Below, one piece after another: positions 1 to 11,034 of a DNA stretch of 64,000 nt (position 1 is its first letter; each line of letters begins with the position of its first letter). Source of the stretch: Varanus komodoensis (taxonomy: Eukaryota > Chordata > Lepidosauria > Squamata > Varanidae); NCBI RefSeq assembly GCF_004798865.1, contig NW_025336481.1:38585964-38649963 (forward strand). Reading direction: 5' to 3'. The position numbers and the translations under genes were made by a program. Below the pieces are notes generated by a model. It had not been told where the DNA came from and searched no databases. It saw only the letters and a program-made list of their open reading frames with translations.

Positions 1-1
1 A

Positions 2-100
2 ACGAAGGGGGCAGCTTCGTCCGTGGCGGCCTCCGCTTCCCTCCTGCTGCTGCTGCTGGCTCTCTCGGCCACGCTGGCGACTTACTTTTGCTTCGTGTAG
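2..100 (+). CDS. 3'-terminal coding end of an unidentified gene with hydrophobic C-terminus
   Basis: The window opens inside an open frame that ends at TAG 98-100 after 32 readable codons. The peptide starts TKGAASSVAASAS and ends LLLLLLALSATLATYFCFV. A small-residue stretch (A/S/G) followed by about 19 hydrophobic residues up to the stop is the layout of a GPI-attachment signal or a C-terminal tail anchor, so the product would be a cell-surface or membrane-anchored protein. The DNA is CpG-rich and codon use is G/C-ending, unlike the rest of the window. The tail faintly resembles the end of neuritin-type GPI proteins (an LSA-x-LAT core), but this is too short to assign a family. The 5' part lies outside the window, so exon structure is unknown. 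It could also be a chance open frame in a CpG island. Confidence 0.42.
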   Translation, partial: TKGAASSVAASASLLLLLLALSATLATYFCFV

Positions 101-559
101 AGAGCATACGCATCCACACGACACGATTCCACCCCGCCCCATCCTGCCGCCTCCACTTCCCACCGCTTCTTCTCTCTTTTTCCAGGAACTGGATTTATAG
201 AGGAAAAGTCTCCGTCCCTTGTCTTCGGGTGGGCGGGGGAGGGTGCTGGGGAGGGAAAGTGTTGTGAATTCTCCGGGAAGCTGCCCCAACATCCATCTGA
301 AGGAAGGACGGTGGGGAAAGGGAGAGAAACGACCGCCACTCCTCGCCACGACGCGCGTCTCTCTCGCCCCTCGTCTCAGTCCCCTTTTGTTCGCGTTCTG
401 ATGATTTGCCAAATGGTACCAAACGGTGAGCAACCAACAGCCAAAATCGGACCTCAGCTTTATTCCTCTCTTCAGATCAAGGTCAACTTGAGCCCTCTTT
501 TTTTTGTGCGCAAAAAGAATCTCAGGAACGGCTTTGAGCCACCACCGAATATTAATAAA
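101..559 (+). other. Candidate 3' UTR with poly(A) signal
   Basis: Sequence after the putative stop is CpG-rich at first and becomes A/T-rich. An AATAAA hexamer lies at 554-559. If the terminal exon is real, this is its shortest plausible 3' UTR. Overlapping open frames on both strands here have no recognisable domains. Confidence 0.3.
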
Positions 560-570
560 GCGTTAATAGG

Positions 571-602
571 TAATAATAATAGTAATAATGATGATGATGA
601 TA
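571..602. repeat. (TAA)n/(GAT)n trinucleotide repeat
   Basis: TAA units pass into GAT units (taataataat, then atgatgatgatga). This is a simple repeat just after the candidate poly(A) signal. Confidence 0.8.
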
Positions 603-1539
603 CTATTGATTATACTGCTCACGGCAACAGAAGAGGGGCTTTTCTGGGGAACATCAGCAGAAAGGATGAGTTGAGCAAAGGAATCGAAACGAGAACGGGG
701 GAGGGGGGAAGGCACCGGAAATGAATCCCCCTTAACTTGGCCACGTGTGTGAAGAAGCATTCGATGGTGAATTAACACAGAGACGATCATCTTTCCTAGG
801 AAACTCTCGTGGTTGGTTGGTTGAACGAGAATTTTTTGGTCATTCCACTTCAAAGACTGAAGCCTCCCTCCTTAAGCGTGGAGGGGGAGAGAAACTGGAG
901 GACGAATGAAAGCGGGGAGGGCACAAGAAAGGGAAAAGGGAGATTTAGCTAAAGGGTCGACCCAATGAATGCTGCTACATTTGCTGAGAGTTGAGCTTTA
1001 CTTAACTGTCGAGGCATCTTGTCACGTTTCACTGCCTTTTCAGTTTTTAATTCTTTTACTGTTATTATTTTTATTAGTTCCCCCTCTTCTTTGGTTTTTT
1101 TTTTTTTTCCTGCATACTATCATTACCGTAAAATATCTGACCATCTAACAGTGTAGATCACAGGAGGGGAAAGGGAGGGGGGGTTCGTATGTTAACGTTA
1201 AAGAAGAGAAAAGAAAAACACACAGTATTGGGTGGGGGATAATATTAAAAGAGCCCTGATTTTGAAAGGGAAAAATGTACTTTAAGAAAGTTTATTATAA
1301 AGTCGATTCAGCAAAAAATAATATAAAAGATTTGCTACAAAGTATAGAAAAAAGTACAAAGTATAGAAAAAAGTATAAAATAAAATTATTGTTTGAAATG
1401 AGGAAGTAGCTCTATTTTTTAACAATGTCAATGTAAATTATTATATATAATGTTTTGAGAACAGTATATATAATATATAATGATTATATTATATATAGTC
1501 TTTGAAAGGTGCTTTCTTCAAGTAAGTGGGCCAGTTATC
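603..1539. other. Non-coding stretch, T-run and AT-rich block
   Basis: No gene recognised. It contains a long poly-T run near 1093-1110 and a strongly A/T-rich block of alternating TA tracts at about 1430-1495. The upstream part is purine-rich (GGGGAGG-type tracts). Confidence 0.6.
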
Positions 1540-1690
1540 TAATGTAGAGTGGAGACTTAGTGAAATGGATCACGGCATTAACCAGGCAATGACGTGGCTG
1601 GGCACAACCAATGGGCGTCTGGCAGGTGGAAATGTCAGATTCATGAGCTAATTCAGTAGAGCATCTTGGCTTTCAGTGGATTCGGTCATA
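1540..1690. promoter_or_regulatory. Candidate conserved non-coding element
   Basis: This is a repeat-free, balanced-composition stretch next to AT-rich DNA. It contains a CRE-like half site (TGACGT), a CCAAT box (ACCAATGG) and an E-box (CAGGTG) within about 60 bases. Such motif density is typical of enhancers, but single-sequence evidence is weak. There is no open frame of note. Confidence 0.25.
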
Positions 1691-1989
1691 CTTAAACAAT
1701 TAAGGCTTAACTCTGGCATTTTTTCACTGAGTTCTGTGAGTGAAGCTGATGGTACGTTTTCATGGAAATAAATGTAGAGCTTTGTATATGTTTATGTTTA
1801 ATATTTAAGTGATTCCTTGACTGACAGTATAAAGCAGTTTTCTCTATCAAACGGAAAAGGGAACCCACGACATCCAAAAGACCCTGCGCCTGATGCACTT
1901 GAGTTTAAAAAATGTGAAAAGATGAAAGGGAAATATTTTCCCCCCAAAATTTGTCTTCTTTTGTGTGTGTTTCCTAAGCAAGCTTCCTT

Positions 1990-2085
1990 GGATGCAAAAG
2001 CTCAGTCCTAGGCATGTCTACTCAGAAGTGGCATTGGGTGGGATTTAATGTTAGCCATATTTAAGTTAGTTTCCCTTGCAATGAA
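1990..2085. repeat. Dispersed palindromic repeat, AAGTCCCATTGA family (fragment)
   Basis: Contains aggcatgtctactcagaagt followed by a degraded CATTGGGTGGGA core. The same word order recurs at 3160-3232, 4118-4195, 14285-14360, 28160-28210 and around BovB-1. Squamate genomes are known to carry a very common repeat of this form. Confidence 0.5.
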
Positions 2086-2159
2086 TGGAATCTAATTAGA
2101 ATTAACCTTGGATACAACCAATTAAGGTCAATGGTGCTCATTCCCAGGTCAGTGGGTAT

Positions 2160-2262
2160 AGTAGTCTCCAGCATGCTGCTGTCCGGATGTGTTGAACTAC
2201 AACTCCCATCACCTCCATCCAGCCATAGGAGTTATAGTCCAATGCATCCAAAGGGCACCAGA
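2160..2262. repeat. Palindromic repeat, ACTACAACTCCCATCA family
   Basis: The left arm gaactacaactcccatcacc pairs with the right arm ggagttatagtccaatgcat around a short centre. Related hairpins occur at 6203-6300, 8745-8825, 16383-16475 and 38135-38215. Probably a non-autonomous DNA-transposon relic. Confidence 0.5.
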
Positions 2263-3159
2263 TCAGGTAAGGCTAGAGGACACGCTCGCCAGCTATATAC
2301 TATTGAATAAAAAGGTCCTTCCCAGAAGTTATGTGCCCTTTACTTCCCAGGAGGGTATTATTCCATGACCCAGCTGGGTACAATGCATACAATAATCCTA
2401 AAGCGGGTGCACCGGGAGGAGAGCCTCCTTCGTTTCACTGACTTCCTACTAAGATACCAGCCTTCAGCGTCCTGATGAGCGGAGGCAAGGGGGCCAATAA
2501 GTTGCCTTGATTTCAGTGGGGCTTGCTTCTGCGTAAAGAATGCTCCCTAGTATTGCGCAGCTATTGCTTTTAAAGGGGGGGCTGGGAGAGTGAGAGGAAA
2601 CCCTAGAACAGTAAAAGCAGGCCGTTCCCTCAAATCTATTGTGTTGATAGATGCCGGGGCATCGTGACAGATTGGGGAGCGGGGGGCGAGGGCGGGATTG
2701 CAGCCACATGCAAAGAGCTGCGCTTGGATATATAGCAACCTCTCCTCGGAGCAGTGAATTTGGAGAGTGCTTGCATTGTTTCTTTTAAAATACCCTATAA
2801 TAAACCAGAAGCAAGGAAATTATGACGTGCTGAGACACACGCGAGTATAGATAGGCTTCTGCCCCTCCCGCTGCCCGCTAAAGGTCGTTTGCATCTGTCT
2901 CTATAGAGCGGCATTAAGAACGCAATTCATACATGTTTTAAGCACAGTTAAAAACATCAGGCATATATAATTCTTTTTGGGGGCTAAGGACACACAGGAC
3001 TGCGCCCTGTTCAGTTCAATGACTGGCGCATGCGGGCTGGGGGTTTTATACCTAACTAGCAGTTGTTTCTGCGGCCTTTCTCAGGACTTGCTTCTTCCAG
3101 CGATTGTGCAACTAGGGGCAGAGCCGTTCCCAATGCCATCCAAGGCAGGTTTCCTCAGA

Positions 3160-3232
3160 GGTAAGCCCCGCCGAGTTCAATAAGACTTACTCGCGGGTAA
3201 GCGTGGATAGGATTGCAGCCTAAGCGCCTATA
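3160..3232. repeat. Dispersed palindromic repeat, AAGTCCCATTGA family
   Basis: Reads GAGTTCAATAAGACTTACT and then GTGGATAGGATTGCAGCC. The terminal ATAGGATTGCA(G/C)CC motif is shared with the copies near 6950, 14340 and 16735. Confidence 0.55.
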
Positions 3233-3339
3233 TTTAGATTTAAGGTGCGTTAAATTTAGCTCTCGTGTATCCTAAAGTTAACTCCTCTGCCTCGCGTGTG
3301 TGTTACAAGAAACCATTCTTCCGATGCTTTGGGCTCAGC

Positions 3340-4090
3340 CCCACCCTGGAATTTATAAGCTTTTGTGCGGAGAAGGGGAAGGAGCGCGCGCGCAAGGCGC
3401 GCCACTAGCAGTTCTTGCAAAGGAAGCGCTGGCGAGGCCTTTCATAATTAATAAACCCGGGGACAGAGAAGAGCTTCTATCGATCCGACAGCAGAGTCGG
3501 CAGTAACCTCGTCTATTTATAGCCTCCCGGTGCCTCTCTCATGAAGGCAACATCAAAGGGTAAATAAGGGCCTTTTCCTTTCTTCACCGGAAGAAAGGGA
3601 AAGTTCTGCGCGAGGCTCGAGGGTTGCCCGTCGCGGAGTTATCGAATTCTGCTCTTGCAGTCGCGCGCCTGTTTGAACTCTGATGGGAGAGGCGGAAGGG
3701 CTGGGCTGGGCTGGGCTGGGCTCTGCGCACGCGCGCCCCCCGGCGAGGAGTTGCGGGAAGCCGCCGGAAGGCCCGGCTGGGTTGTCGCCTCTAACCAGGC
3801 CAGGCTGTGCAATGCATGAGCCACAGCTGGGCCTAAGACTCCATAAGTCAAGCACTGCGGGGCGCCCAGCCCAGCCAACACATGCTCCCAGGCTCTGGAG
3901 CCGGGCCCCGGCTGCCTTAGAAAACCGGTGCAGCCCCACCGCCCGGGCCCGTCCGGTAATAGTCGGACCGTCTGGCCCAGCCGCAGTGCCAAGAGAGTCT
4001 GGGGTTTCGTGGAATATTTTCTGGACTCGCAGACCAGGCTCCTTGCGAGTGGCAACGTGGATTTGCCACCTCCCCCCCACCTCAGCCCCG
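3340..4090. promoter_or_regulatory. CpG-island-like block
   Basis: Dense CG dinucleotides, including gcgcgcgcaaggcgcgcc near 3383-3400 and CG clusters at 3720-3775 and 3900-3975. A short (GGGCT)n minisatellite lies at about 3700-3720. Long open frames occur on both strands, as expected from stop-poor GC-rich DNA, and none shows a recognisable domain. It may be a promoter or orphan CpG island. No exon could be supported. Confidence 0.45.
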
Positions 4091-4117
4091 GCTCCACTTG
4101 TTCCCATGCAGAATTAA

Positions 4118-4195
4118 CTGTTAGGCTGCAATCCCATACGCACTTATGGAGCAGCAAGTCCCACTGAACTCGATTAGAGTTTCCCCTAGATTACC
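4118..4195. repeat. Dispersed palindromic repeat, AAGTCCCATTGA family
   Basis: Reads taggctgcaatcccatacgc followed by caagtcccactgaactcgat. This is the full GCAATCC-to-AAGTCCCACTGAACTC order of the family. Confidence 0.6.
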
Positions 4196-4244
4196 AGGCA
4201 TCGGACATGCTGTAAATCACCGATGCGTTGGTTTAAAGCCAGGG

Positions 4245-4269
4245 ATGTGTGCGCGCGTGCGTGCGCGCA
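4245..4269. repeat. Alternating purine-pyrimidine (TG/CG) tract
   Basis: About 25 bases of uninterrupted alternation rich in GCGC and GTGC. Such tracts can adopt Z-DNA in vitro. No function is implied by the sequence alone. Confidence 0.6.
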
Positions 4270-5199
4270 AAACCACGCGTGGGTAATTCCGTATAAATGA
4301 GAAGAACCCCTGTAAAGAAAGGGATAATTGGAGCGAGGAAATGAGGGTTGCAGTTCCGGTGCCATAGAAATGGAAGATGTCACATTGTACTTGGTATACG
4401 TACTAATTTTATGTCAATACTGTGGTTGTTGTCGTTATTATAATTATTATTGCCAGCAATAGTTTGAAAGAGCGAGACAGTAGACTCAAGTCCACGGATT
4501 GTTATGCCACAATAAATGTCTTAGTCATATTTAAGGTGCCCCGAAAGTCTGTTGTTTTTATATGTATACAGTTATTTCTAAAAGCATGATTATGACCAGT
4601 AGAGGATAAGATGATCGTACTCTGATTGGTTAATTCCACATGCACACACGGAGCGATTTCAATGAAATTTGGTTTCTCTCTTGGCAAGAAAAGCCAGGGA
4701 GGGTCTTCAGTGCGCTGCCAAGTTTAGCAAGGACTGGGCGGCTACAGTTCTAGGAAGAACTCATCTGAGAAAAGAAACAGAGGATCTGGGGGGGAAGGAG
4801 GTATAACTTGAACAGGTGGGTGGCTGGCTGGGAAAAAGGATGGGCATAGTGATGGATGAGTAACATTGATGTTGGAGCAGAGAATCGAATTCGAGGGACA
4901 GAGTTAGATTAGTTTGCTGAGAGGAGTCGAAAGGCGCCTCTGAACAATGGATGCGAATTTCCGGAGGATCCTGTGCATGTTTACTTGGGAGTCAGTTCCA
5001 TTGAGTTCCATGGGATTAAACCCCCAATTTTCCGCTCATGGGACTGTAGTGATAAATAGACGGATATTCTTTTTAATGTGACAGCAAGGCGAGATTTGTT
5101 TTTCTTTACCCTCACACCAGCTTCCTCTCTTTTAAAAACTATGGAAATATACCGTCAACACTGGGCTACAAGTATTTCCAGGCGCCTTTTCTCGGGGTT
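4270..5199. other. Non-coding stretch
   Basis: No gene recognised. It holds one further fragment of the AAGTCCCATTGA repeat at about 4978-5045 (gtttacttgggagtcagttc, then CATTGAGTTCCATGGGATTA) and a G-rich run near 4790. Confidence 0.55.
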
Positions 5200-5620
5200 T
5201 TTCCTCCCCATGCTTGTACAAAGAACCAGAAGCACCGCTCTCTTCGGTGACGGGCCGCTTTCCACCGCCTCGGTGCATGTCTGGCGCCCATGAATTATGA
5301 ATCATTCCCTCTCTTTCGGCTATAATTAGCGAGCTCGCCTTTGCCGGCTACGGCTCGTGTCTCGGGGTCTTTAGAACAAACGAACATATAAATAAATGGA
5401 ATTGAATGGAAACACGGACGAAACGGCTGGCTGAAAGGGCCCTTTCCAACGGGGGTTTCGAGGGCGCCTCGGTGCGGCGTGGGGCGGTGAGGTTAGCCGC
5501 GGCCGAAGCGTGCGGGAACCTTGCCTGCGTCGGGGGCGGGCGGGCATTTGTGGGGACGGTCCTGGGGTGGGGAGTGGCTAGTTTGGGAAGCCGGGGTCGT
5601 TCTCATGCCTGCATTTGCAA
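5200..5620. promoter_or_regulatory. CpG-island-like block with homeodomain-type core sites
   Basis: CG-rich DNA containing gctataattagcgagctcgc near 5319-5338 (TAATTA core) and gaattatgaatcatt near 5292-5306. It is repeat-free and lies within 6 kb of the presumed gene end at base 100, so a developmental enhancer or alternative promoter is possible. The 173-codon open frame starting in it (5406-5927) has no recognisable domain and is not called as a gene. Confidence 0.3.
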
Positions 5621-7190
5621 GGAGATCGTAAATGGTTTCGATCTTCGTTTCAAGCTTCCTGGAGAGTCTTTGTTTTGTTTTGAAGGCCAAAAGCTTTCCT
5701 TTCCTCCTTTCCTTTCCTTAACAAGGTGTAGTAACGTTGCTCTCTCGGGGGAAATCACTCCGTACCGCTGCTATTTCCATCCTCACCGCATGCAAATACA
5801 GCTTGTTCCATTGGCAAGCTCTTGCTTGTCCCCTCTCCTCCCCTTTTTAAAAGAAAGAGGAGATGGTGCTGGTGATGATGTCGATGTCGAAACGTTGGGT
5901 AAAACTACCAGTCAAGGTTTATACTAATTTCCTGTGCGTAGAAAAAGAGCCTGAAAGTAGGATGGGCGGCGGCGGAGGGGGAGCAGGTTTTGAATAAATA
6001 AGACATTGGAGGCTGTCTGCTTGTTGGCTTTCCATAAATAGAGAAGACGCGCCCACACAGGCCTGTAGTGAAGAGAGGGTGGGGAGAGAAGCTTCTAAAT
6101 CAGGAATCAAGCCTAGGAGGATTCAGGAAGGACCCATCACAGGCATCTACAGCTTCGGACAGCCTTTCTGAATGTTGCCTCCTCCCTGGGGGAAGGGGAG
6201 GGTCAGATTACAATTTCCATCATCCCCAGCCAGCAAGGTTGGGGTGATGGGAATTACAGTTTGCCATATATCTAGGAATGCACAAGGTTGAGAAAGGCTG
6301 GTTGGAAGAAAGTATCATGTAATGTTAAGGAAATGTTTCAAAATAGGATCTGGTCCTCTTGTTCTCCCTCTGCCTGTACTCAGTATTTTCAGTAGAACTT
6401 CCTCCACAGAGAAAAACCAGGGGCAAGCTATTGCCAAAAGCATCCTTAAAACAGGGTTATGAAATGCTAAGGATGCCTTTCAAAATAGGATCACAGGTCT
6501 CTTGCAGAAAAGACATTTTCATAAGAAGAGAATGAGGCTCTTTCCCAGCTAGAAGGGTCACCTTGGTCCCCCCATGAATAATTAGAACATCTTTTCTGAT
6601 CTAGTGGAGAGGTGCACCAATACATATTTGTCTTTGCATTTATTTTAAGCGTTTTAAACTTATGTAATTTATTTTAATCAATTCTGGACATGTTTAAGTG
6701 GGGAGAGCAAATAAAGATTTAGAGAGTACAGCTGCAACATTAACAGATTCAATCCTAGCATTTTAACTGCACGAGCTTTGGGCAGAAATTGACGGTGTAA
6801 TCCTATGTAGGCATAATTGAAAGCAAGTTTGCGATTGTAGCCTGGGCAGCAGAAACTGCTCTTGCACCACTTAATGTGCAATCCTATGCAAGTTTAACAA
6901 GAAAGAAAAGCATGCTGGGTGTTGTAGGCCTTTTTTCTGTCTAAAGTAGTATAGGATTGCACCCTTAAAGTCCATGTATGGGCTTGCTTAATTTCTGCAT
7001 GTTAAATTCTTGTTGATGCCAGAATGTGACAGGCAGGTAAAAACTTGGGAATCCTACTGATAGCATTTTTACTATACCCATTTGTTTAAGAGTGAGTCCC
7101 ACTGAATTTAATGAGGCCTATTTTTGACTAGGTCTGCATTGTTTAGAGCAGATTAAATTACTCTGCTTTCACTGGAGGAGTTCTGTCATG
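5621..7190. other. Non-coding stretch with small repeats
   Basis: No gene. Fragments of the GCAATCCTATG/ATAGGATTGCA repeat occur near 6790-6810, 6878-6898 and 6949-6965, and an AAGTCCCACTGAATTTAATG-type piece near 7090-7135. The hairpin at 6203-6300 is listed separately. Confidence 0.55.
6203..6300. repeat. Palindromic repeat, ACTACAACTCCCATCA family
   Basis: The left arm attacaatttccatcatcccc is the near-perfect reverse complement of ggggtgatgggaattacagt. The loop is short (about 14 bases). It is followed by ATATATCTAGGAATGCACAAGG. Confidence 0.6.
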
Positions 7191-7194
7191 TATT

Positions 7195-7350
7195 TAGTTA
7201 ATTATTTAGCAATTAAGCAAATTAGCAATTGTTACAGCAAGTCATTTATAACCTGCCTTTCCCATACTCAGGGTGGCTAACCATGATATAGCAATAAAAC
7301 ATTTACACCAATAAACATTAAAATAGAACATGATCAATTTGCCTCCAATA
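7195..7350 (-). mobile_element. LINE 3'-end relic (L2/CR1 group), antisense
   Basis: Read on the minus strand it has an A-rich 3' region preceded by a GGGTAxGGxxGG-type motif (plus strand: aacctgcctttcccatactc then agggtggc). This matches the general pattern of L2/CR1-group 3' UTRs seen more clearly at 18695 and 62255. Heavily diverged. Confidence 0.35.
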
Positions 7351-9299
7351 CTGTATTTATAGATAGTGTTAAGGAGAAGGGGCCCTGCTAATTTCCATGC
7401 AATTTCACCAAAGTAAGCAGGCACTCATGTGAGGATTTTAGTGATCCCACTGAGTGACACTGTTTCAGGACTGCTTCACACATACCAAAATTCCCACAGT
7501 GATGTGCTAGCTGAGGAAGAATAATTACCTTCTTTGCAACTTGTAGGTTGCAGTTTCTGTACATAATACATTGTGCATGCATGACAATCTGCATATACGC
7601 CACACCTTAATTGCAGCTGAAATCTGTGAGACCACCCTCAGCACCACCACCAAGCCTGGCAAAGGAGTTGGACCCATGATCTGCCCATTTTCATTCCACC
7701 CATGACAGATACCCTCTCTCTGCACATTGGTCCTGTTGGCTGAAGGTGCTGGGCATCTGGAGGGCTCTGGCTTGGGAAGAGTGACAGCAGATATATACCC
7801 TCTGGGAAGCAGCCCTTATAGCAAGCAGGACACGAGCTGCAGCCCATCGCCAGTGAGAAACAAGATGAGCAAAGGAACCACTTGAGCAGTGTGAAGGAGA
7901 CACCCCTACTGCCTTCCCATATTGCAGCAACCAGCCGTGTCGCCATGCCATGTGCTCTACCATCATAATATTTCTTGTTTATGGTGCTCTGGGGTGTTCA
8001 GAGTAATTCCTATTCTATCTCAGAAATTCTGAAAGGAAGACCTACATTATTTAGGTGGGAAGTTGAGGCAGAAAGACAGAAACTTGCCATGCAGCATCGT
8101 TGAATGTGCATTAAGGAAAGAGCACATAGATGGCAGCCTGAGACTGCCTACAGAGACCATGGCAGTCACGCGGACTTCCACAGTGCTACACAAAGAAGGA
8201 ATCACACAAAAATGTGCAAGTTTTCATGCTCTCCATGAAACTTTTCATCAGTCTACATGGTACAAAAGGCAGGTGGTGGGAAAAGATATAAAAAAGATAT
8301 TGTGGCCATGAGGTTTGAGACCCTATCCCAAAATAGATATTTACAGACTGAATGAATGAGTTATTGGCAGGTGCTGTAAGTATCAGATTACACCTAGTAA
8401 TGAATTCTGGGAGAGAAAAGGAAGGGCAGCTTTCCATTTCTCAAACCATATGGGCTGGCTGTCCTTGTACTGGCTTATTAAATACCTTAATTAACTGACT
8501 GTAGAACCTTCTACATATCTACTCAGAACAAATCCAATTAATTCAAATGTAGGTCTATGCACCTTTTTGGAGCAATGATTGGTGGGAAAACCGTTTTTAC
8601 CCAAGGCTGAATTAAGAGCACCAAGATTGTCAAGATTGTGGCTCCCAAGGAAGCCCTTGAAATATAGCACTGGAGGGCAGAAGCAGAAAGTTGCAGTCTC
8701 ATCATATTTTGAAACAGGTGTCAATCAGGTGCCTACGAGATGTTTTTGACTACATCTCCATAATCTCTGACCATTGGCCTTGATGGTTGGGACATATGGG
8801 TGTTGTAGCTTAAAACACCTTTAATATCATGACTAGAAGAATACGATGAAATTGCTTCAGCTGTCCTCTTCTGGGATAAAAAACAAAAAACAGAAACACA
8901 CAATCTAGCTATTCACGGCCTTGCATTAAGTTGTCCACATGGTTCTTTGAAAAACCATGTATGTTATGCAACTCCACTGGTATCTCTGCAAGGTCCTCCC
9001 TCTCTTTCTGGAAGACCTACATTTGAGTGCCTGTACCCAACAAAAGACTCCACACTCCCTCTCTGTACCTGGCTGGACATTTCCAAAAGAATCAGGTGTT
9101 TTAGCCTGCATGATGCTCAGCTTTGGCCCAGAGATTGGCTCTAGAAGTTTCCTCATTGTTTGGTACCTGAGCAATTTACCAGCCACTGGGTTTGCTCAGT
9201 GACTATCTCAGCCAGGTATTTGCATCGCAATGCCAGTTTCTAGCATGTAGATATTAGTATCTCTTCTATTTTTAGCAGATTGCTACAATTGATTGTAAA
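7351..9299. other. Non-coding stretch
   Basis: No gene recognised. Open frames on the minus strand at 7638-7966 lack domains. A palindromic relic lies at about 8745-8825 (gactacatctccataatctc paired with gggtgttgtagc). Confidence 0.55.
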
Positions 9300-9640
9300 A
9301 AGTATGTATTTATTTCTTTACCACCCAATAGCCAAAGCTCTCTGGGCAGTGAACAATTAATAAATACAATAAAATACAACAAAAACTAAAGCAACAATAA
9401 AGCATCCCAAGAATTACATTAAACCTTAAAAACTGCATTTTGAAAACAGTCCACACTGCTGGGCCTGCTAAAATAAGAGCAGGGAACCCCTCCACTTCCT
9501 GGTCTAAGAGGTTTATAAGATGTTGGCATGGTCTGGCTGGCTGGAGCACCTGTAGACCACTCCAGGTTGTCCATAACAGATGCTCCCTGCTCACACCTGT
9601 ATAGGTCTTTCTGCTGTCCTTCAAAATACATCCAGGTTGG
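9300..9640 (-). mobile_element. LINE 3'-end relic (L2/CR1 group), antisense
   Basis: Plus strand reads tttatttctttaccacccaa, then CTCTGGGCAGTGAACAATTAATAAA and an A-rich tract. This is the inverted form of the L2/CR1 3' UTR pattern (stem-like GGGCGG end followed by A-rich repeat). The upstream portion (9480-9640) is too diverged to align by eye. Confidence 0.4.
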
Positions 9641-9794
9641 TCCACATCTTTGCTATCATGCATTGTGTTTGCATTTTAGGAAAAGGTAACTATTTTTACA
9701 AGGGGTAGCCTTTAGCTGAAATGTAATATGCATGTAACAATCAGCAATTGCGGTGCAGTAGTCAGACCTAGATTCACACAAATCTAGTGACAAA

Positions 9795-9925
9795 GTCTCT
9801 CAGCCTGGCCATCTCTCAGCCTGACCTACTTCAGAGGGTTGTTGTGAAGGTAAGAGTGGGGATGACTATGTGCACTAGCCTGAGCACTTTGGAGATGGGA
9901 GAGACAAACATATTATTAAAACAAA
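9795..9925 (+). mobile_element. MIR/CORE-like SINE, 3' part
   Basis: Reads ctcagcctgacctacttcag followed by AGGGTTGTTGTGAAGGTAAGA, the 3' half of the tRNA-derived SINE found more completely on the other strand at 11035-11252. The tRNA head is missing. Confidence 0.6.
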
Positions 9926-11034
9926 CATATTTTCCCCTAGAACAAACTACTTCATGCCATTAACCCATGGAGCCTGTTAAAAGAAATGCAGTGACTGTCA
10001 TGACTCTAAACAGCTTTTAAAACAGGTTAATCCTATTTAGGGAGTGGGAGAGCTCTGTCCATAGGCTTTCAGCAGATTGCTGTAGCTACTGGCATATCTA
10101 GGGAAAATGAAAACACAGGGTTTCATAAAATCTGCATATGCTAATATATACTCCATAGAGAATGCAGATTGGATGTAGCTACTGTAAGGCAATCCATCTC
10201 ACCATCACCCACATGCCTGCTCCATCAGCTATGCAAGTGCCCACCACGGATGGGTGACTGCAAGGCACCAGTTCTGTCTATGGTTCCCACTCATTAAGCA
10301 GGATTTGGGCTGGACTGCTCTTCAAACAGTCCCCTGTTTTATCAGGCTGCCCTTCTGTAAAGCAGAGCACTTGGCTATTCAAGGGTAGCTGTAATACTAC
10401 ACGTAGAGTCTCCATATTTAGAGGAAATACCTCTCAGGACCAGATGCTCAGGCTATACAAATGAGGAGGGTTCACTCAAAGATGCTCTGATTCTGCATTG
10501 CCAAGAACACTTGGACTGTAGCCACAGGGGGCTGTGGGGGGATAGGATCCCCCCAGGATATTCTAGGATCTCCCCTTGAATTTCTCAGCTTTATTTTAAG
10601 CCCCTGGTCCTTTTAGTAGTAGTTATATGAAGAAAAATATGGAAATAAGGTTTTACGCAATTGTTCAGTGAAATGTGGCTCTACATTTCCTTCTTTTGAC
10701 CAAGACTTTGAACTGACTGAGAAGTGCTCAGCAATTTTCTTCAAATTTTCCAAAAGTAAAATCACATTTTATTAGTAATGGTACAACTATGACACTTTAA
10801 ATATATTAGGCAACCATCCAACATGGCTGTCCACACTCAGAATTTGTTGGCATCCAATGCAGAACAGGATGGGCATGAAGGCAAAGGTCACTGCTGCTCT
10901 TCCCTTCCTCTCCAAAGGAGGGATGAATGCCCACAACATCAAGTTTACAAACTTTATGTGGGGAAAATGTCATGTGGCTGTTACCTAATTGTGTGAACTT
11001 TTTTTGTTAATTTGTTATCCTTTGAAGGAAGGTT
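9926..11034. other. Non-coding stretch
   Basis: No gene recognised. A short GC-rich inverted repeat occurs at about 10535-10555 (ggggggataggatcccccc). A piece near 10310-10380 resembles the CTTTCAAACAGAGGACTGCC repeat family seen at 20200 and 58020. Confidence 0.5.

Larger units (their letters stand above)
1691..3339. other. Non-coding stretch with small dispersed repeats
   Basis: No gene recognised. It includes fragments of two palindromic repeat families, listed separately, and a stretch at about 2690-2960 with TATA-like runs but no supported transcript. Confidence 0.55.

Noticed and set aside
3553-4157. Overlapping 140-184 codon open frames on both strands in the CpG-rich block
   Set aside because: GC-rich DNA is poor in stop codons. 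The peptides are Pro/Ala/Gly/Arg-rich with no domain, and the same bases are open in several frames.
5406-5927. 173-codon plus-strand open frame
   Set aside because: No recognisable domain. The first half lies in a CpG-rich block and the second half has T-rich non-coding texture. No splice or start context supports it.
10530-10560. Short GGGGGG/CCCCCC hairpin as a regulatory signal
   Set aside because: Low-complexity inverted runs of this size are expected by chance in the window.
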